From positions 124,001-188,000 of the forward strand of contig DATMES010000027.1 in assembly GCA_035556555.1 (NCBI GenBank): 64,000 nt of DNA, read 5' to 3'. Of this stretch, positions 15,047 through 26,108 are shown piece after piece. The DNA comes from Frankiaceae bacterium. Lineage in GTDB: Bacteria; Actinomycetota; Actinomycetes; BP-191. Under the pieces are notes generated by a model. That model was given only the letters and a program-made list of their open reading frames with translations, ran no database searches and was not told where the DNA came from. Position 1 is the stretch's first letter; every line of letters begins with the position of its first letter. The position numbers were made by a program, and so were the translations under genes.

Positions 15047-16225
15047 ATGCTCCGCTACCTCACCGCCGGCGAGTCGCACGGCCCCGCGCTCGTCGCGGTG
15101 CTCGACGGCGTACCCGCGGGCGTCGAGGTCACCTCCGACGAGATCGCCGACCAGCTCGCGCGCCGCCGCGCGGGGTACGGCCGCGGCGCGCGGATGACGT
15201 TCGAGAAGGACGCCGTGGAGCTGCTCGGCGGCGTCATCCACGGCCGCACGATCGGCTCGCCGGTCGCGGTGCGCATCGGCAACACCGAGTGGCCCAAGTG
15301 GTCGGTCGTCATGTCGCCCGACCCCGTCGACCCCGCGGAGCTGGAGGGGCTGGCGCGCAACGAGCCCCTGACCCGCCCGCGCCCAGGCCACGCCGACCTC
15401 GCGGGCATGCAGAAGTACGGCTTCGACTCGGCACGCCCCATCCTCGAACGCGCCTCCGCCCGCGAGACCGCCTCGCGCGTCGCGCTGGGCACGGTGGCGC
15501 GGGCGTTCCTGCGGCAGACGCTCGGCGTCACGGTCGTCTCCCACGTCGTCCGCATCGGGTCGGTGACCGCGCCCGAGGGCGTCGTACCAGGACCCGACGA
15601 CCTCGACGCCGTCGACTCCGACCCGTGCCGCTGCTACGACAGCGCGGCCGGCGCGGCGATGGTCGCCGAGATCGACGCCGCCAAGGCCGACGCCGACACC
15701 CTCGGCGGCGTCGTCGAGGTGCTCGCGTACGGTCTCCCGCCGGGCCTGGGCAGCCACGTGCACTGGGACAAGCGGATCGACTCGCGGCTCGCCGGCGCGC
15801 TCATGGGCATCCAGGCGATCAAGGGTGTGGAGTTCGGCGACGGGTTCGCGGTCGCGGCGCGGCGGGGGAGCCAGGCGCACGACGAGATCGCCGTCACCGA
15901 CGGGCACGCCTCACGCGTCACCGCGCGCGCGGGCGGCGTCGAGGGCGGCATGACGACCGGTGAGCCGCTGCGTGTCCGCGCAGCCATGAAGCCCATCTCG
16001 ACGCTGTCGCGGCCGCTGGGGACGGTGGACGTACGGACGGGTGAGCCGGCCAAGGCGATCGCGCAGCGTTCGGACGTCTGCGCGGTGCCCGCGGCGGGCG
16101 TCATCGCGGAGGCGGTCGTCGCGATCGCGCTGGCCGACGCGGCGCTGGAGAAGTTCGGGGGCGACTCGGTCGGGGAGACGGCGCGCAACGCGCGGTCGTA
16201 CCTCGACTCGATGGTGCTGCGATGA
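15047..16225 (+). CDS. aroC: Chorismate synthase
   Basis: Catalyses the last shikimate step, EPSP to chorismate, using reduced FMN; cytosolic homotetramer. 392 residues, normal for the family. Signature stretches are [19 protein letters not shown] at the N-terminus, [31 protein letters not shown] and the C-terminal [19 protein letters not shown] 15047 has AAGGA upstream. It heads an overlapping run aroC-aroK-aroB-aroQ-pepQ-efp. Confidence 0.96.
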   Translation: MLRYLTAGESHGPALVAVLDGVPAGVEVTSDEIADQLARRRAGYGRGARMTFEKDAVELLGGVIHGRTIGSPVAVRIGNTEWPKWSVVMSPDPVDPAELEGLARNEPLTRPRPGHADLAGMQKYGFDSARPILERASARETASRVALGTVARAFLRQTLGVTVVSHVVRIGSVTAPEGVVPGPDDLDAVDSDPCRCYDSAAGAAMVAEIDAAKADADTLGGVVEVLAYGLPPGLGSHVHWDKRIDSRLAGALMGIQAIKGVEFGDGFAVAARRGSQAHDEIAVTDGHASRVTARAGGVEGGMTTGEPLRVRAAMKPISTLSRPLGTVDVRTGEPAKAIAQRSDVCAVPAAGVIAEAVVAIALADAALEKFGGDSVGETARNARSYLDSMVLR

Positions 16226-16716
16226 CGCGCTGCGTGCTCGTCGGCCCGCCCGGAGCGGGGAAGACGACCGTCGGGCGGCTCGTCGCGGAGTCCTTGGGAG
16301 CGACGTTCCGCGACACCGACGACGACGTCGTCGAGGCCGCGGGCAAGCCGATCGCGGACATCTTCTTCGACGAGGGCGAGGCGGAGTTCCGCCGCCTCGA
16401 ACGCATCGCGGTCGCCGCTGCGCTGGCCGGGCACGACGGCGTCCTCGCGCTCGGCGGCGGCGCCGTGATCGACGTCGACACCCGCGTCGAGCTGCTGACG
16501 CACACGGTCGTCCACCTCACGGTGGCGCTGCACGACGCGACCAAGCGCGTCGGCTGGGGCCCCGGCAGGCCGATGCTCGACCTCAACCCGCGCGCCAAGC
16601 TGGCCGAGCTCATGGTGCGGCGGCGGCCGCTGTACGACGAGGTCGCCACGCACACGGTCGAGACGACGGGGCGTACGCCCGACGCCGTCGCGGCCGAGGT
16701 GGTGGCGCTGCTGTGA
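16222..16716 (+). CDS. aroK: Shikimate kinase
   Basis: Phosphorylates shikimate at O3 with ATP. 164 residues, ATGA overlap with aroC. The P-loop GPPGAGKTT is at residues 8-16, followed by [12 protein letters not shown] with the Asp pair that binds shikimate and magnesium, [14 protein letters not shown] with the conserved Arg, and the GGGAV turn. The lid region GPGRPMLD carries the catalytic Arg. Confidence 0.95.
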   Translation: MTRCVLVGPPGAGKTTVGRLVAESLGATFRDTDDDVVEAAGKPIADIFFDEGEAEFRRLERIAVAAALAGHDGVLALGGGAVIDVDTRVELLTHTVVHLTVALHDATKRVGWGPGRPMLDLNPRAKLAELMVRRRPLYDEVATHTVETTGRTPDAVAAEVVALL

Positions 16717-17792
16717 CCGAGCGCGTGACGGTCGCGACCGACCCGCCGTACGACGTCGTCATCGGCCCCGAGGCGATCAGCGCCCTCGGCCCGCTCCTCA
16801 ACGGCGTCGGCCAGGTCGCCGTCGTCTCCAACCCCGCCGTCGCCGCGCACGCCGACCGTGTGGCCGACTGGGCGGGCTCGTTCGGGCCGTCGGTCATGCG
16901 CTGCGAGGTGCCCGACGGCGAGGCGGCCAAGGACCTGCGGGTCGTCAACCACGTGTGGGCGGCGCTGGGGCAGGCGGCGTTCTCGCGCACCGACCTCGTC
17001 GTCGGCGTCGGCGGCGGCGCGGTGACCGACGTGGCCGGCTTCGCGGCGGCGACGTGGCTGCGCGGCGTACCCGTGGCGTACGTCCCCACGACCCTGCTCG
17101 GCATGGTCGACGCGGCGATCGGCGGCAAGACCGCGATCAACACGGCGGCGGGCAAGAACCTCGTCGGTGCGTTCCACCAGCCGGAGATCGTGCTCGTGGA
17201 CCCCGACGTCCTCGGCACGCTCGACCAGGCCGACTACACGGCGGGGCTCGCCGAGATCGTCAAGGCGGGCTTCATCAGCGACCCCGTCATCCTCGACCTG
17301 GTCGAGAGCGACGTCGCCGCGGTGCTCGGCCGCGACGGGCGGCTGCTCACCGAGCTCGTCACCCGCGCTGTCCGCGTCAAGGCCGAGGTCGTGGGCGCGG
17401 ACCCGCGGGAGGCGGGGCGGCGGCTGTTCCTCAACTACGGGCACACGCTCGCGCACGCGATCGAGCACGACGCGGGGTACGGCACCTGGCGGCACGGCGA
17501 CGCCGTCTCCGTGGGCCTCGTCTATGCCGCCGCCGTCGGCCGCCGCCGTCGCTTCGGCGCGCTGGACGACGCCACGGCCGACCGGCACCGCACGATCCTC
17601 GAGTCGCTCGGCCTGCCGACGCGCTATGAGGCCGGCGCGTTTCCGCGGCTGCGCGCCGCGATGCGTTCGGACAAGAAGAACCGCGGCGACCGGCTGCGCT
17701 TCGTCGTCCTCGACGCGCTCGGCAAGCCGTCGGTGCTGGACAGCCCGAACGAGGCGTTGCTGGAGTCGGCGTACGCGGAGGTGTCTGCGTGA
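16713..17792 (+). CDS. aroB: 3-dehydroquinate synthase
   Basis: Converts DAHP to 3-dehydroquinate in a multistep reaction needing NAD and zinc. 359 residues from a GTG in a 4-nt overlap with aroK. GVGGGAVTDVAGFAAATW is the nucleotide-binding loop; PTTLLGMVDAAIGGKTAIN is the family signature. Zinc ligands are expected in the Glu of LAEIVKAGF and the His residues of NYGHTLAHAIEH and WRHGDAVSVG, all visible. Confidence 0.96.
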   Translation: MTERVTVATDPPYDVVIGPEAISALGPLLNGVGQVAVVSNPAVAAHADRVADWAGSFGPSVMRCEVPDGEAAKDLRVVNHVWAALGQAAFSRTDLVVGVGGGAVTDVAGFAAATWLRGVPVAYVPTTLLGMVDAAIGGKTAINTAAGKNLVGAFHQPEIVLVDPDVLGTLDQADYTAGLAEIVKAGFISDPVILDLVESDVAAVLGRDGRLLTELVTRAVRVKAEVVGADPREAGRRLFLNYGHTLAHAIEHDAGYGTWRHGDAVSVGLVYAAAVGRRRRFGALDDATADRHRTILESLGLPTRYEAGAFPRLRAAMRSDKKNRGDRLRFVVLDALGKPSVLDSPNEALLESAYAEVSA

Positions 17793-18229
17793 TCTTCGTG
17801 CTGAACGGCCCCAACCTCGGGCGGCTAGGGACGCGCGAGCCGGAGGTGTACGGCACGGGGACGTACGACGACCTCGTGGCCGTGGTGCGCGACGAGGCCG
17901 CCGCGTGCGGGCTCGACGTCGAGGTGCGCCAGACCGACGACGAGGCGACGCTCATCGGCTGGCTGCACGAGGCGGCGGAGTCCGCGTCGGGCGTGGTGCT
18001 CAACCCGGCGGCGTTCACCCACTACTCGTACGCCGTCCGCGACGCCGCCGCAATGGTCGGCGTGCCGCTCGTCGAGGTGCACCTGTCGAACATCGCCGCG
18101 CGCGAGGAGTTCCGGCGGCACTCGGTCGTCGCGGGGGTTGCCGACGGGGTCATCTCGGGGTTCGGCTTCGACTCGTACCGCCTGGCGCTGCGGGCGCTGG
18201 CAATGCTCACCGGAGGAACAGATGCCTGA
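17789..18229 (+). CDS. aroQ: Type II 3-dehydroquinate dehydratase
   Basis: Removes water from 3-dehydroquinate; dodecameric type II enzyme, 146 residues. NGPNLGRLGTREPEVYG carries the catalytic Tyr and Arg on the flexible lid, NPAAFTHYS binds the substrate, and EVHLSNIAAREEFR supplies the catalytic His region. GTG start in a GTGA overlap with aroB. Confidence 0.95.
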   Translation: MIFVLNGPNLGRLGTREPEVYGTGTYDDLVAVVRDEAAACGLDVEVRQTDDEATLIGWLHEAAESASGVVLNPAAFTHYSYAVRDAAAMVGVPLVEVHLSNIAAREEFRRHSVVAGVADGVISGFGFDSYRLALRALAMLTGGTDA

Positions 18230-19289
18230 CGTCCACGCTCGCCGCCGGGCGGCCCTGCGCGAGGCGCTGGGGGAGGCCGACGCGGCGCTCGTCACGCGGC
18301 TGGTCAACGTCCGCTACCTGACCGGCTTCACCGGCAGCAACGGCGCGCTGCTCGTCACGCGCGACGCCGAGGTGCTGGCGACGGACGGCAGGTACATCGA
18401 GCAGTCCAAGCGCCAGGCCCCCGACGTCGAGCGCGCGATCGTCGGCGCGCCGGCGACCGCGCTCGCGGAGCGCGCGAAGAACGACGGCGTGACGTCGCTG
18501 GCGTTCGAGTCGCACGACGTGACCGTGGACCTCTTCGAGGCGCTGGGGCGCGTGGGCCCGTCGCTGACGCGGCTGAAGCGAGCGGTGGAGTCGTTGCGCG
18601 CGGTGAAGGACGACGAGGAGATCGCGCTGCTGCGCGAGGCGTGCGCGGTCGCGGACAGGGCGTTCGCGCGGCTGCTGCCGTCCTTGCGCCCTGGTCGTAC
18701 GGAGAAGGAGGTCGGCCGCGAGCTCGAAGCCCTCATGCTGGAGGAGGGCGGGGACGGGCCTTCGTTCGAGACGATCGTCGCGTCGGGGCCCAACTCGGCC
18801 GTCCCGCACCACCGGCCGACCGAGCGGGTGCTGGAGGCGGGGGAGTTCGTCAAGCTCGACTTCGGCGCTCTCTACCGCGGCTACCACTCCGACATGACGC
18901 GCACCGTCGTGCTCGGCAAGGCCGCGGACTGGCAGCGCGAGGTGTACGCGCTCGTCGCGTCCGCGCAGGCGGCGGGGCGTGCGGCGCTGGGGGTCGGCGC
19001 CGTTGCGGGTGACGTCGACAAGGCGGCGCGCGACGTCATCGACGCGGCAGGCCACGGTGACGACTACACGCACTCGCTCGGGCACGGCGTCGGGCTCGAG
19101 ATCCACGAGGCGCCGACGCTGCGCGTGGGCGCAACCGATACACTCGCCGACCGGACGCCGGTGACCGTGGAGCCGGGCGTGTACCTCGCCGGCCGCGGCG
19201 GCGTCCGGATCGAGGACACGCTCGTCGTACGCGCCGGCGCGGACCCCGAGCTGCTGACGACGACGACCAAAGACCTCCTGGAGCTGTGA
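18222..19289 (+). CDS. pepQ: Xaa-Pro aminopeptidase / dipeptidase (M24B metallopeptidase)
   Basis: 355 residues. An N-terminal creatinase-like domain (about 1-125, with [14 protein letters not shown]) precedes the pita-bread catalytic domain. Metal ligands are visible: Asp in [18 protein letters not shown] (two), His in [14 protein letters not shown], Glu in VTVEPGVYL and in [13 protein letters not shown] 18222 lies inside aroQ, with CGGAGGA upstream, giving an 8-nt overlap. The gene usually sits before efp in actinobacteria. The exact substrate class cannot be fixed from sequence. Confidence 0.9.
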   Translation: MPDVHARRRAALREALGEADAALVTRLVNVRYLTGFTGSNGALLVTRDAEVLATDGRYIEQSKRQAPDVERAIVGAPATALAERAKNDGVTSLAFESHDVTVDLFEALGRVGPSLTRLKRAVESLRAVKDDEEIALLREACAVADRAFARLLPSLRPGRTEKEVGRELEALMLEEGGDGPSFETIVASGPNSAVPHHRPTERVLEAGEFVKLDFGALYRGYHSDMTRTVVLGKAADWQREVYALVASAQAAGRAALGVGAVAGDVDKAARDVIDAAGHGDDYTHSLGHGVGLEIHEAPTLRVGATDTLADRTPVTVEPGVYLAGRGGVRIEDTLVVRAGADPELLTTTTKDLLEL

Positions 19290-19291
19290 AA

Positions 19292-19858
19292 GTGGCCACG
19301 TCGAACGACCTGAAGAACGGCATGACGCTCGACCTCGGCGACGGGGACCTCTGGAACGTCGTGGAGTTCCAGCACGTGAAGCCCGGCAAGGGCGGGGCGT
19401 TCGTGCGGACGACGTTGAAGAACCTCAAGACCGGCAAGGTCGTCGACAAGACGTTCAACGCCGGCGTGAAGGTCGAGGTCGCGGTCGTCGAGAAGCGCGA
19501 GATGTCGTTCCTCTACAAGGAGGGCGACGAGTACGTCTTCATGGACACGACGACGTACGACCAGCTGCACATCTCGCCCGAGGCCGTCGGCGACATGGCG
19601 ACGTACCTGCTGGAGAACATGAACGCCAACGTCGCCATCCACGAGGGCATCGCGCTGTCCATCGAGCTGCCCGCGTCGGTCGAGCTCGTCATCGCGCAGA
19701 CCGACCCCGGCGTGCAGGGCGACCGTTCGACCGGCGGCACCAAGCCGGCCACGCTGGAGACCGGCGGGCAGATCCAGGTGCCCCTGTTCGTGTCGACCGG
19801 CGAGAAGGTGCGCGTGGACACCCGCGACGGCCGCTACCTCGGGCGCGTGCAGTCGTAG
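19292..19858 (+). CDS. efp: Elongation factor P
   Basis: Relieves ribosomes stalled at polyproline by entering the E site. 188 residues in three beta domains. GTG 19292 was chosen over the GTG at 19286 because GGAG lies 8 nt upstream and EF-P proteins begin MA(S/T)xNDLKNG. The tip loop reads [13 protein letters not shown]. Many actinobacterial EF-Ps have PGKGP at this place, so PGKGG is a small departure. No modification enzyme gene is nearby. Confidence 0.96.
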   Translation: MATSNDLKNGMTLDLGDGDLWNVVEFQHVKPGKGGAFVRTTLKNLKTGKVVDKTFNAGVKVEVAVVEKREMSFLYKEGDEYVFMDTTTYDQLHISPEAVGDMATYLLENMNANVAIHEGIALSIELPASVELVIAQTDPGVQGDRSTGGTKPATLETGGQIQVPLFVSTGEKVRVDTRDGRYLGRVQS

Positions 19859-19915
19859 TTGAGCGCGTTGACTCCCGCCTCCGCCTCCGCCTCGGCTCGC
19901 ACTCGCGCCGCGCTC

Positions 19916-19965
19916 GTTCTGTGAAGATCACCACGCTCGAGACCGGTTGCTGGACTGCACAGAAC
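19916..19965 (+). repeat. 50-bp dispersed repeat, family A, copy 3, in the nusB leader
   Basis: GTTCT...AGAAC ends; contains GTGAAGATCACCACGCTCGA then GACCGG. Forward orientation. It ends 11 bp before the nusB start, so it must be part of the nusB leader in any transcript coming from efp. Confidence 0.85.
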
Positions 19966-19976
19966 GTTCATGGGCG

Positions 19977-20390
19977 ATGAGCGCTCGGTCCAAGGCGCGG
20001 AAGCGGGCGCTGGACGTCCTCTACGAGGCGGAGCTGCGCGGCGACGACCCCATCGAGACGCTGGCGACGCGGCTGGCGCAGGCGGATCCGCCGATCTCGG
20101 AGTACGCCGTGACGCTCGTCGAGGGCGTCGTCGCCCACCGGGAGCGGATCGACGCGGTCCTCTCGGCGCTGGCGGGCGACTGGCCGCTGGAGCGGATGCC
20201 GGCGGTGGACCGCAACGTGCTGCGCATCGGGACGTACGAGCTGCTCTTCCGGGCCGACGAGATCCCGGAGGGCGTGGCGATCAGCGAGGCGGTCGAGCTC
20301 GCGACGGCGCTGTCGACCGACGACTCGCCGAAGTTCGTCAACGGCGTGCTTGCCCGCGTGGCCGCGGACCGAGCGTCCGCGTCCGAATAG
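19977..20390 (+). CDS. nusB: Transcription antitermination factor NusB
   Basis: An all-helical RNA-binding protein of 137 residues that joins NusE (S10) on boxA RNA during rRNA antitermination. SARSKARKRALDVLYEAELRG at the N-terminus, LVEGVVAHRERIDAVL in the middle and LRIGTYELLF ... VAISEAVELA ... KFVNGVLARVA in the C-terminal half are family hallmarks. ATG 19977 lacks a clear ribosome site because the repeat sits directly upstream. The in-frame TTG at 19947 lies inside the repeat and is less likely. Confidence 0.93.
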   Translation: MSARSKARKRALDVLYEAELRGDDPIETLATRLAQADPPISEYAVTLVEGVVAHRERIDAVLSALAGDWPLERMPAVDRNVLRIGTYELLFRADEIPEGVAISEAVELATALSTDDSPKFVNGVLARVAADRASASE

Positions 20391-20404
20391 CCCCGCCTAC
20401 GCAC

Positions 20405-20471
20405 GACTGGTGACTGGCGACGCGGGACGAGCACGAACTGGTGAGCGGCGACGTCGCTACTCACCAGTAAC
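20405..20471. repeat. Hairpin family F, copy 2 (after nusB)
   Basis: The right arm at 20452-20471 (GTCGCTACTCACCAGTAACC) can pair with ACTGGTGAGCGGCGAC just before it or with GACTGGTGACTGGCGAC near 20405. The same GTTACYGGTGAGT motif forms the hairpin at 59778-59846. It probably acts as a terminator between convergent nusB and bldD. Confidence 0.6.
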
Positions 20472-20489
20472 CACGGGACAGGCCCCGGG

Positions 20490-20987
20490 CTAGACCCCGA
20501 CCTCGATGGAACGGCGGGCGTCGGGGTTGAGCACGCCCCACTGGATGAGCTGCTCGGTGAGCGCGCCGGGGGAGGCGTCGTAGATCACCGCGAGCGACCG
20601 GAGGTCCTCGTGGCGGATCGACAGGACGCGGCCGTTGTAGTCGCCGCGCTGGCTCTGGATCGTGGCGGCGTAGCGCGCGAGCGGCGCGGACTGCTCGACC
20701 GGCACGTGCGAGAGCTGCTCGAGGTCGATGACGAGCTTGGCGGACGCCTCCACGGGGGTGCCGGGGGAGATGCCCTCGGGGAGCAGCTCGTGGATCGGCA
20801 CGTTGTAGAACTCGGCCAGCTCGGCGAGGCGCTGCACGGTCACGGCACGGTCGCCGCGCTCGTACGACCCCACGACGACGGCCTTCCAGCGGCCGCGGGA
20901 CTTCTCCTCGACGCCATGGAGGGACAGCCCCTGCTGGGTCCGGATCGCCCGGAGGCGAGAACCGAGGGCCTTCGCGTAGTCACTCAT
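20490..20987 (-). CDS. bldD: Developmental regulator BldD, c-di-GMP-responsive
   Basis: A DNA-binding regulator of 165 residues. The N-terminal HTH (about 8-70, SRLRAIRTQQGLSLHGVEEKS) is followed by a C-terminal c-di-GMP domain. The ligand residues are all present: R114-G-D116 and R125-x-x-D128 in QRGDYNGRVLSIRHEDLR. In Streptomyces venezuelae, BldD dimerises around a c-di-GMP tetramer through this motif and represses sporulation genes. AGGAG lies 8 nt before the ATG. The gene is divergent from pyrR and a BldD-box-like palindrome lies between them. The near-identity suggests the same ligand; the regulon here is unknown. Confidence 0.96.
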   Translation of the reverse strand: MSDYAKALGSRLRAIRTQQGLSLHGVEEKSRGRWKAVVVGSYERGDRAVTVQRLAELAEFYNVPIHELLPEGISPGTPVEASAKLVIDLEQLSHVPVEQSAPLARYAATIQSQRGDYNGRVLSIRHEDLRSLAVIYDASPGALTEQLIQWGVLNPDARRSIEVGV

Positions 20988-21149
20988 CGTGCCGGCTCCT
21001 GTCGCTGGGTCCCGGCTGACGCCGGGGCCGAACAACGCGGACGCCGGTCTCACCACTCGCTCCTCCGGAGGCCGCCCCTCACGGGGCGTGGTGACCGCTT
21101 ACGGTCTCCGGGATCACAGCGTCGGCCGCGCCATCCCACTGCTGGGACG

Positions 21150-21164
21150 GTTACACGGAGTAAC
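21150..21164. promoter_or_regulatory. Candidate BldD box in the bldD-pyrR gap
   Basis: GTTACACGGAGTAAC fits the Streptomyces BldD consensus NTNACNCWGNGTNAN at 8 of the 9 fixed positions; only the central W is a G. It lies 163 bp upstream of the bldD start, so it could serve autoregulation. It may also affect pyrR. The rest of the 316-bp gap (20988-21303) holds the pyr leader and no gene. Confidence 0.5.
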
Positions 21165-21260
21165 GGTAAGGCCCCGGAGCGGCGTGGTCAAGCGAAACGC
21201 CGTAACTCGCCGTGTTCCCCGGGTCGCGCGGACCGGCTGGTACGCTCCCCCCGTCCGAAC

Positions 21261-22870
<1,610 letters not shown>

Positions 22871-22874
<4 letters not shown>

Positions 22875-24139
22875 GCCGGGACTGGCTGATCAAGGGCGAG
22901 ACCGACTACCTGATCTCCGACGGCGTCATCGCCGAGGTCGGGCAGGGCCTGACTTCCGCAGGGGCGCAGGTGATCCAGGCCGACGGGCTGGTCGCGCTGC
23001 CCGGCCTCGTGGACCTGCACACGCACCTGCGCGAGCCTGGCCGCGAGGACGCCGAGACGGTCGAGACGGGGACGGCCGCCGCGGCGCTGGGCGGCTTCAC
23101 CGCCGTCCACGCGATGGCCAACACGGACCCCGTCGCCGACGTCGCGGGCGTCGTCGAGCAGGTCTGGCGGCTCGGGCGTGACGCCGGGCACTGCGCCGTC
23201 CACCCCGTCGGTGCCGTCACGCTCGGGCTGGAGGGCAAGGCGCTGGCCGAGCTGGGCGCGATGGCCGACAGCGCGGCGCGGGTGCGGGTGTTCTCCGACG
23301 ACGGCAAGTGCGTCTCGGACGCGGGGCTGATGCGCCGCGCGCTGGAGTACGTCAAGGCGTTCGACGGCGTCATCGCGCAGCACGCCCAGGAGCCCTCGCT
23401 GACGCAGGGCGCGCAGATGCACGAGGGCGTCGTCTCGGCGAGGCTCGGGCTCGCCGGCTGGCCCGCGGCGGCGGAGGAGTCGGTCATCGCGCGCGACTGT
23501 CTGCTCGCGGCGCACACCGGCAGCAGGCTGCACGTCTGCCACGTCTCGACGGCGGGCTCCGTCGAGCTGATCCGCTGGGCCAAGTCGAAGGGCTGGCGGG
23601 TCACGGCCGAGGTCACGCCCCACCACCTGCTGCTGACGGACGACCTGGCGGAGACGTACGACCCGCTGTTCAAGGTCAATCCCCCGCTGCGCACTCAGGA
23701 GGACGTGCAGGCGCTGCGCGAGGCGCTCGCCGACGGCACGATCGACGCGGTCGCCACCGACCACGCGCCGCACGCGCTGGAGGACAAGGAGACCGAGTGG
23801 GGGTGCGCGGCGTTCGGGATGCTCGGCCTCGAGACCGCTCTCTCCGTGGTGATCCAGACCATGGTCGAGCCCGGGCTCATGACGTGGGACGACGTGGCCG
23901 ACCGGATGTCGTACCGCCCCGCCCGCATCGGCGGGCTCCGTGACCAGGGCGTCGCGCTGACCGTCGGCGCGCCGGCCAACCTCACGCTCGTCGACCCCGC
24001 CGCCCGCTGGACCGTCGACCCGCACGCGCTCGCCTCCAAGTCGACCAACACGCCGTACGCCGCCAGGACGCTGCCCGGCAGGGTCGTCGCCACCTTCTTG
24101 AAGGGCCGCGCGACGGTGCTGGACGGGAAGCTCGCGTGA
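22871..24139 (+). CDS. pyrC: Dihydroorotase
   Basis: A zinc amidohydrolase of 422 residues that cyclises carbamoyl-aspartate to dihydroorotate. [13 protein letters not shown] has the first metal ligands; [12 protein letters not shown] and [15 protein letters not shown] contribute further His ligands; ATDHAPH carries the catalytic Asp. The type I-like length and position next to pyrB are standard. ATGA overlap with pyrB and with the next gene. Confidence 0.95.
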
Positions 24140-25752
24140 CGCGCACCCTGCTCGTCCTCGGCCTGCTGGTGGCGTTCCTCGGCTGCCTCGCGCTGATGCG
24201 GCGCGGCTGGAGGCGCCGCGCCGCGCGGCACGCCGCCCTCCCCGCACTGCCGCAGCCGCCTGAGGTGCTGGGCGACGACGTCGTACCGCCGCTCGACGGG
24301 CTCTACCTCGGCACCACCGAGGCAGGCCACTGGCTCGAACGCATCGCCGCCCAGGGCCTCGGCGGCCGCGCGAAGGCCAGGCTGCGGCTCGTCCCCGAGG
24401 GCATGGTCGTGGTGCGGGAGGGGGAGCCGGACGCGTTCGTGCCGCGAGCCGACCTGCTCGGCGCCGTCGTCAGAAACGCGCAGGCCGGCAAGTGGGTCGG
24501 CGAGGGCGGCGTGCTCATCGTGACGTGGCGGCTGGGCGACGTGACCGTGGACAGCGGCTTCCGCGCCGTGGACCACTCGGTGCACGCGCAGTGGGCTGCC
24601 GCACTCGCGCCGCGGACACCGGTGGCGGCTGTCCCGCTCGTCGGCCGCGCGGTCGCCCCGGCGCTGCTCGTGCTGGAGGACGGACGGTCGTTCACCGGGG
24701 AGGCGTACGGCACGGTCGGCGAGACGTTCGGCGAGGCGGTCTTCAACACCGGCATGACCGGCTACCAGGAGACGCTGACCGACCCGTCGTACCACCGGCA
24801 GGTCGTCGTCCAGACCGCGCCGCACATCGGCAACACGGGCGTCAACGCGTACGACGACGAGTCGGGCCGCATCTGGGTCGCCGGGTACGTCGTCCGCGAC
24901 CCCGCCCGCGTCTCCTCCTCGTGGCGCGCCGAGCGCGGCCTCGACGCCGAGCTCAAGCGGCACGGCATCGTCGGCATCGGCGGCGTCGACACCCGCGCGG
25001 TGACCCGCCACCTGCGCGACAAGGGCGCGATGCGTTGCGCGGTGTCGAGCACGGGCGAGTCGGCCGACGAGGTGCTGGCGAAGGTGCTCGCGTCGCCGTC
25101 GATGGCCGGCGCCGACCTCGCCCGTGAGGTCTCGACGACGCAGCCTTACGTCGTGCCGGCCCAGGGGGAGAAGCGGTTCCGGGTCACGGCGCTCGACCTC
25201 GGCATGAAGCGGTCGATCCCCGCGTACCTCGCGTACAACGGCTGCGAGGTCACCGTCCTGCCCGCCACCGCGACCGCGGCCGACATCCTCGCCACGGACC
25301 CCGACGGGGTCTTCCTGTCGAACGGCCCCGGCGACCCCGCCGCCACCGGCTACGCCGTCGAGGCGCTGCGCGGCGTGCTCGGCCAGCGTCCCGTCTTCGG
25401 CATCTGCCTCGGCCACCAGCTACTGGGCAGGGCGCTGGGGCTGGGGACGTACAAGCTGACGTTCGGGCACCGGGGGGTCAACCAGCCGGTCCAGGACGTG
25501 CACACCCGGCAGGTCGCGATCACCAGCCACAACCACGGCTTCGCGGTGGCGATGCCGGAGTCGCCGGTGACGCCGTTCGGCCGCGTCGAGGTCAGCCACG
25601 TCGACCTCAACGACGGCGTCGTGGAGGGTCTGCGCTGCCTCGACGTGCCGGCGTTCTCGGCGCAGTTCCACCCCGAAGCGGCGGCGGGGCCACACGACTC
25701 GACGGGGCTGTTCACGCGCTTCGCCGACCTGATGGCGGGAGTGCGCGTATGA
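24136..25752 (+). CDS. carA: Membrane PH-like protein fused in frame to carbamoyl-phosphate synthase small subunit
   Basis: One uninterrupted frame of 538 residues. Residues 1-22 form a membrane helix followed by Arg-rich residues; about 45-165 resemble the PH-like membrane protein that in related genomes is a separate gene between pyrC and carA. CarA begins near residue 174 ([18 protein letters not shown]) and is complete: [19 protein letters not shown], Cys424 in FGICLGHQ, and His512/Glu514 in QFHPEA form the glutaminase triad. CarA releases ammonia from glutamine for CarB. An internal GTG at 24622 could start a free CarA but has no ribosome site. Either a real fusion or two proteins from one frame. 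Confidence 0.85.
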   Translation: MTRTLLVLGLLVAFLGCLALMRRGWRRRAARHAALPALPQPPEVLGDDVVPPLDGLYLGTTEAGHWLERIAAQGLGGRAKARLRLVPEGMVVVREGEPDAFVPRADLLGAVVRNAQAGKWVGEGGVLIVTWRLGDVTVDSGFRAVDHSVHAQWAAALAPRTPVAAVPLVGRAVAPALLVLEDGRSFTGEAYGTVGETFGEAVFNTGMTGYQETLTDPSYHRQVVVQTAPHIGNTGVNAYDDESGRIWVAGYVVRDPARVSSSWRAERGLDAELKRHGIVGIGGVDTRAVTRHLRDKGAMRCAVSSTGESADEVLAKVLASPSMAGADLAREVSTTQPYVVPAQGEKRFRVTALDLGMKRSIPAYLAYNGCEVTVLPATATAADILATDPDGVFLSNGPGDPAATGYAVEALRGVLGQRPVFGICLGHQLLGRALGLGTYKLTFGHRGVNQPVQDVHTRQVAITSHNHGFAVAMPESPVTPFGRVEVSHVDLNDGVVEGLRCLDVPAFSAQFHPEAAAGPHDSTGLFTRFADLMAGVRV

Positions 25753-26108
25753 AGCCGGGGATGCGCGAGCTCGGCGTCGTCACGCTGTCCGGCGAACGCC
25801 CCGAACGCACGCCCGAGCAGCAGGCACAGGCCGACGCGGCCATGACGCTGCTGCGCGAGGAGGTCGAGCGGATGGCGGCGCTGCGCGCCGAGTTCGCGAC
25901 CGAACGCTCGCACGGCGCCCCCGCCACCCCGAAGCCGCGGCTCGACGCCATGGCGGCGCGGCTGGAAGGCGCCTGCAGGTTCGCGCTGCGGATGGGCCTG
26001 GTGACGCCGAACGAAGCGCGCGAGATATGGCACGAGGCCGCGCAGGCAGGCTTGCACGACCGGCCCCGCCCGGGGACGGACGACGAGGTCCGAGGAGGAC
26101 ACGAGTGA
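25749..26108 (+). CDS. Hypothetical cytosolic protein between carA and carB
   Basis: 119 residues, starting in an ATGA overlap with carA. It is mostly helical: a Gln/Ala/Glu helix (ERTPEQQAQADAAMTLLREEVERMAALRAEF) and a second segment (RLDAMAARLEGACRFALRMGLVTPNEAREIWHEA). No signal peptide, membrane helix or known motif was recognised. Tight coupling to carA and to the next gene suggests it is translated as part of the pyr operon. Confidence 0.65.
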   Translation: MKPGMRELGVVTLSGERPERTPEQQAQADAAMTLLREEVERMAALRAEFATERSHGAPATPKPRLDAMAARLEGACRFALRMGLVTPNEAREIWHEAAQAGLHDRPRPGTDDEVRGGHE

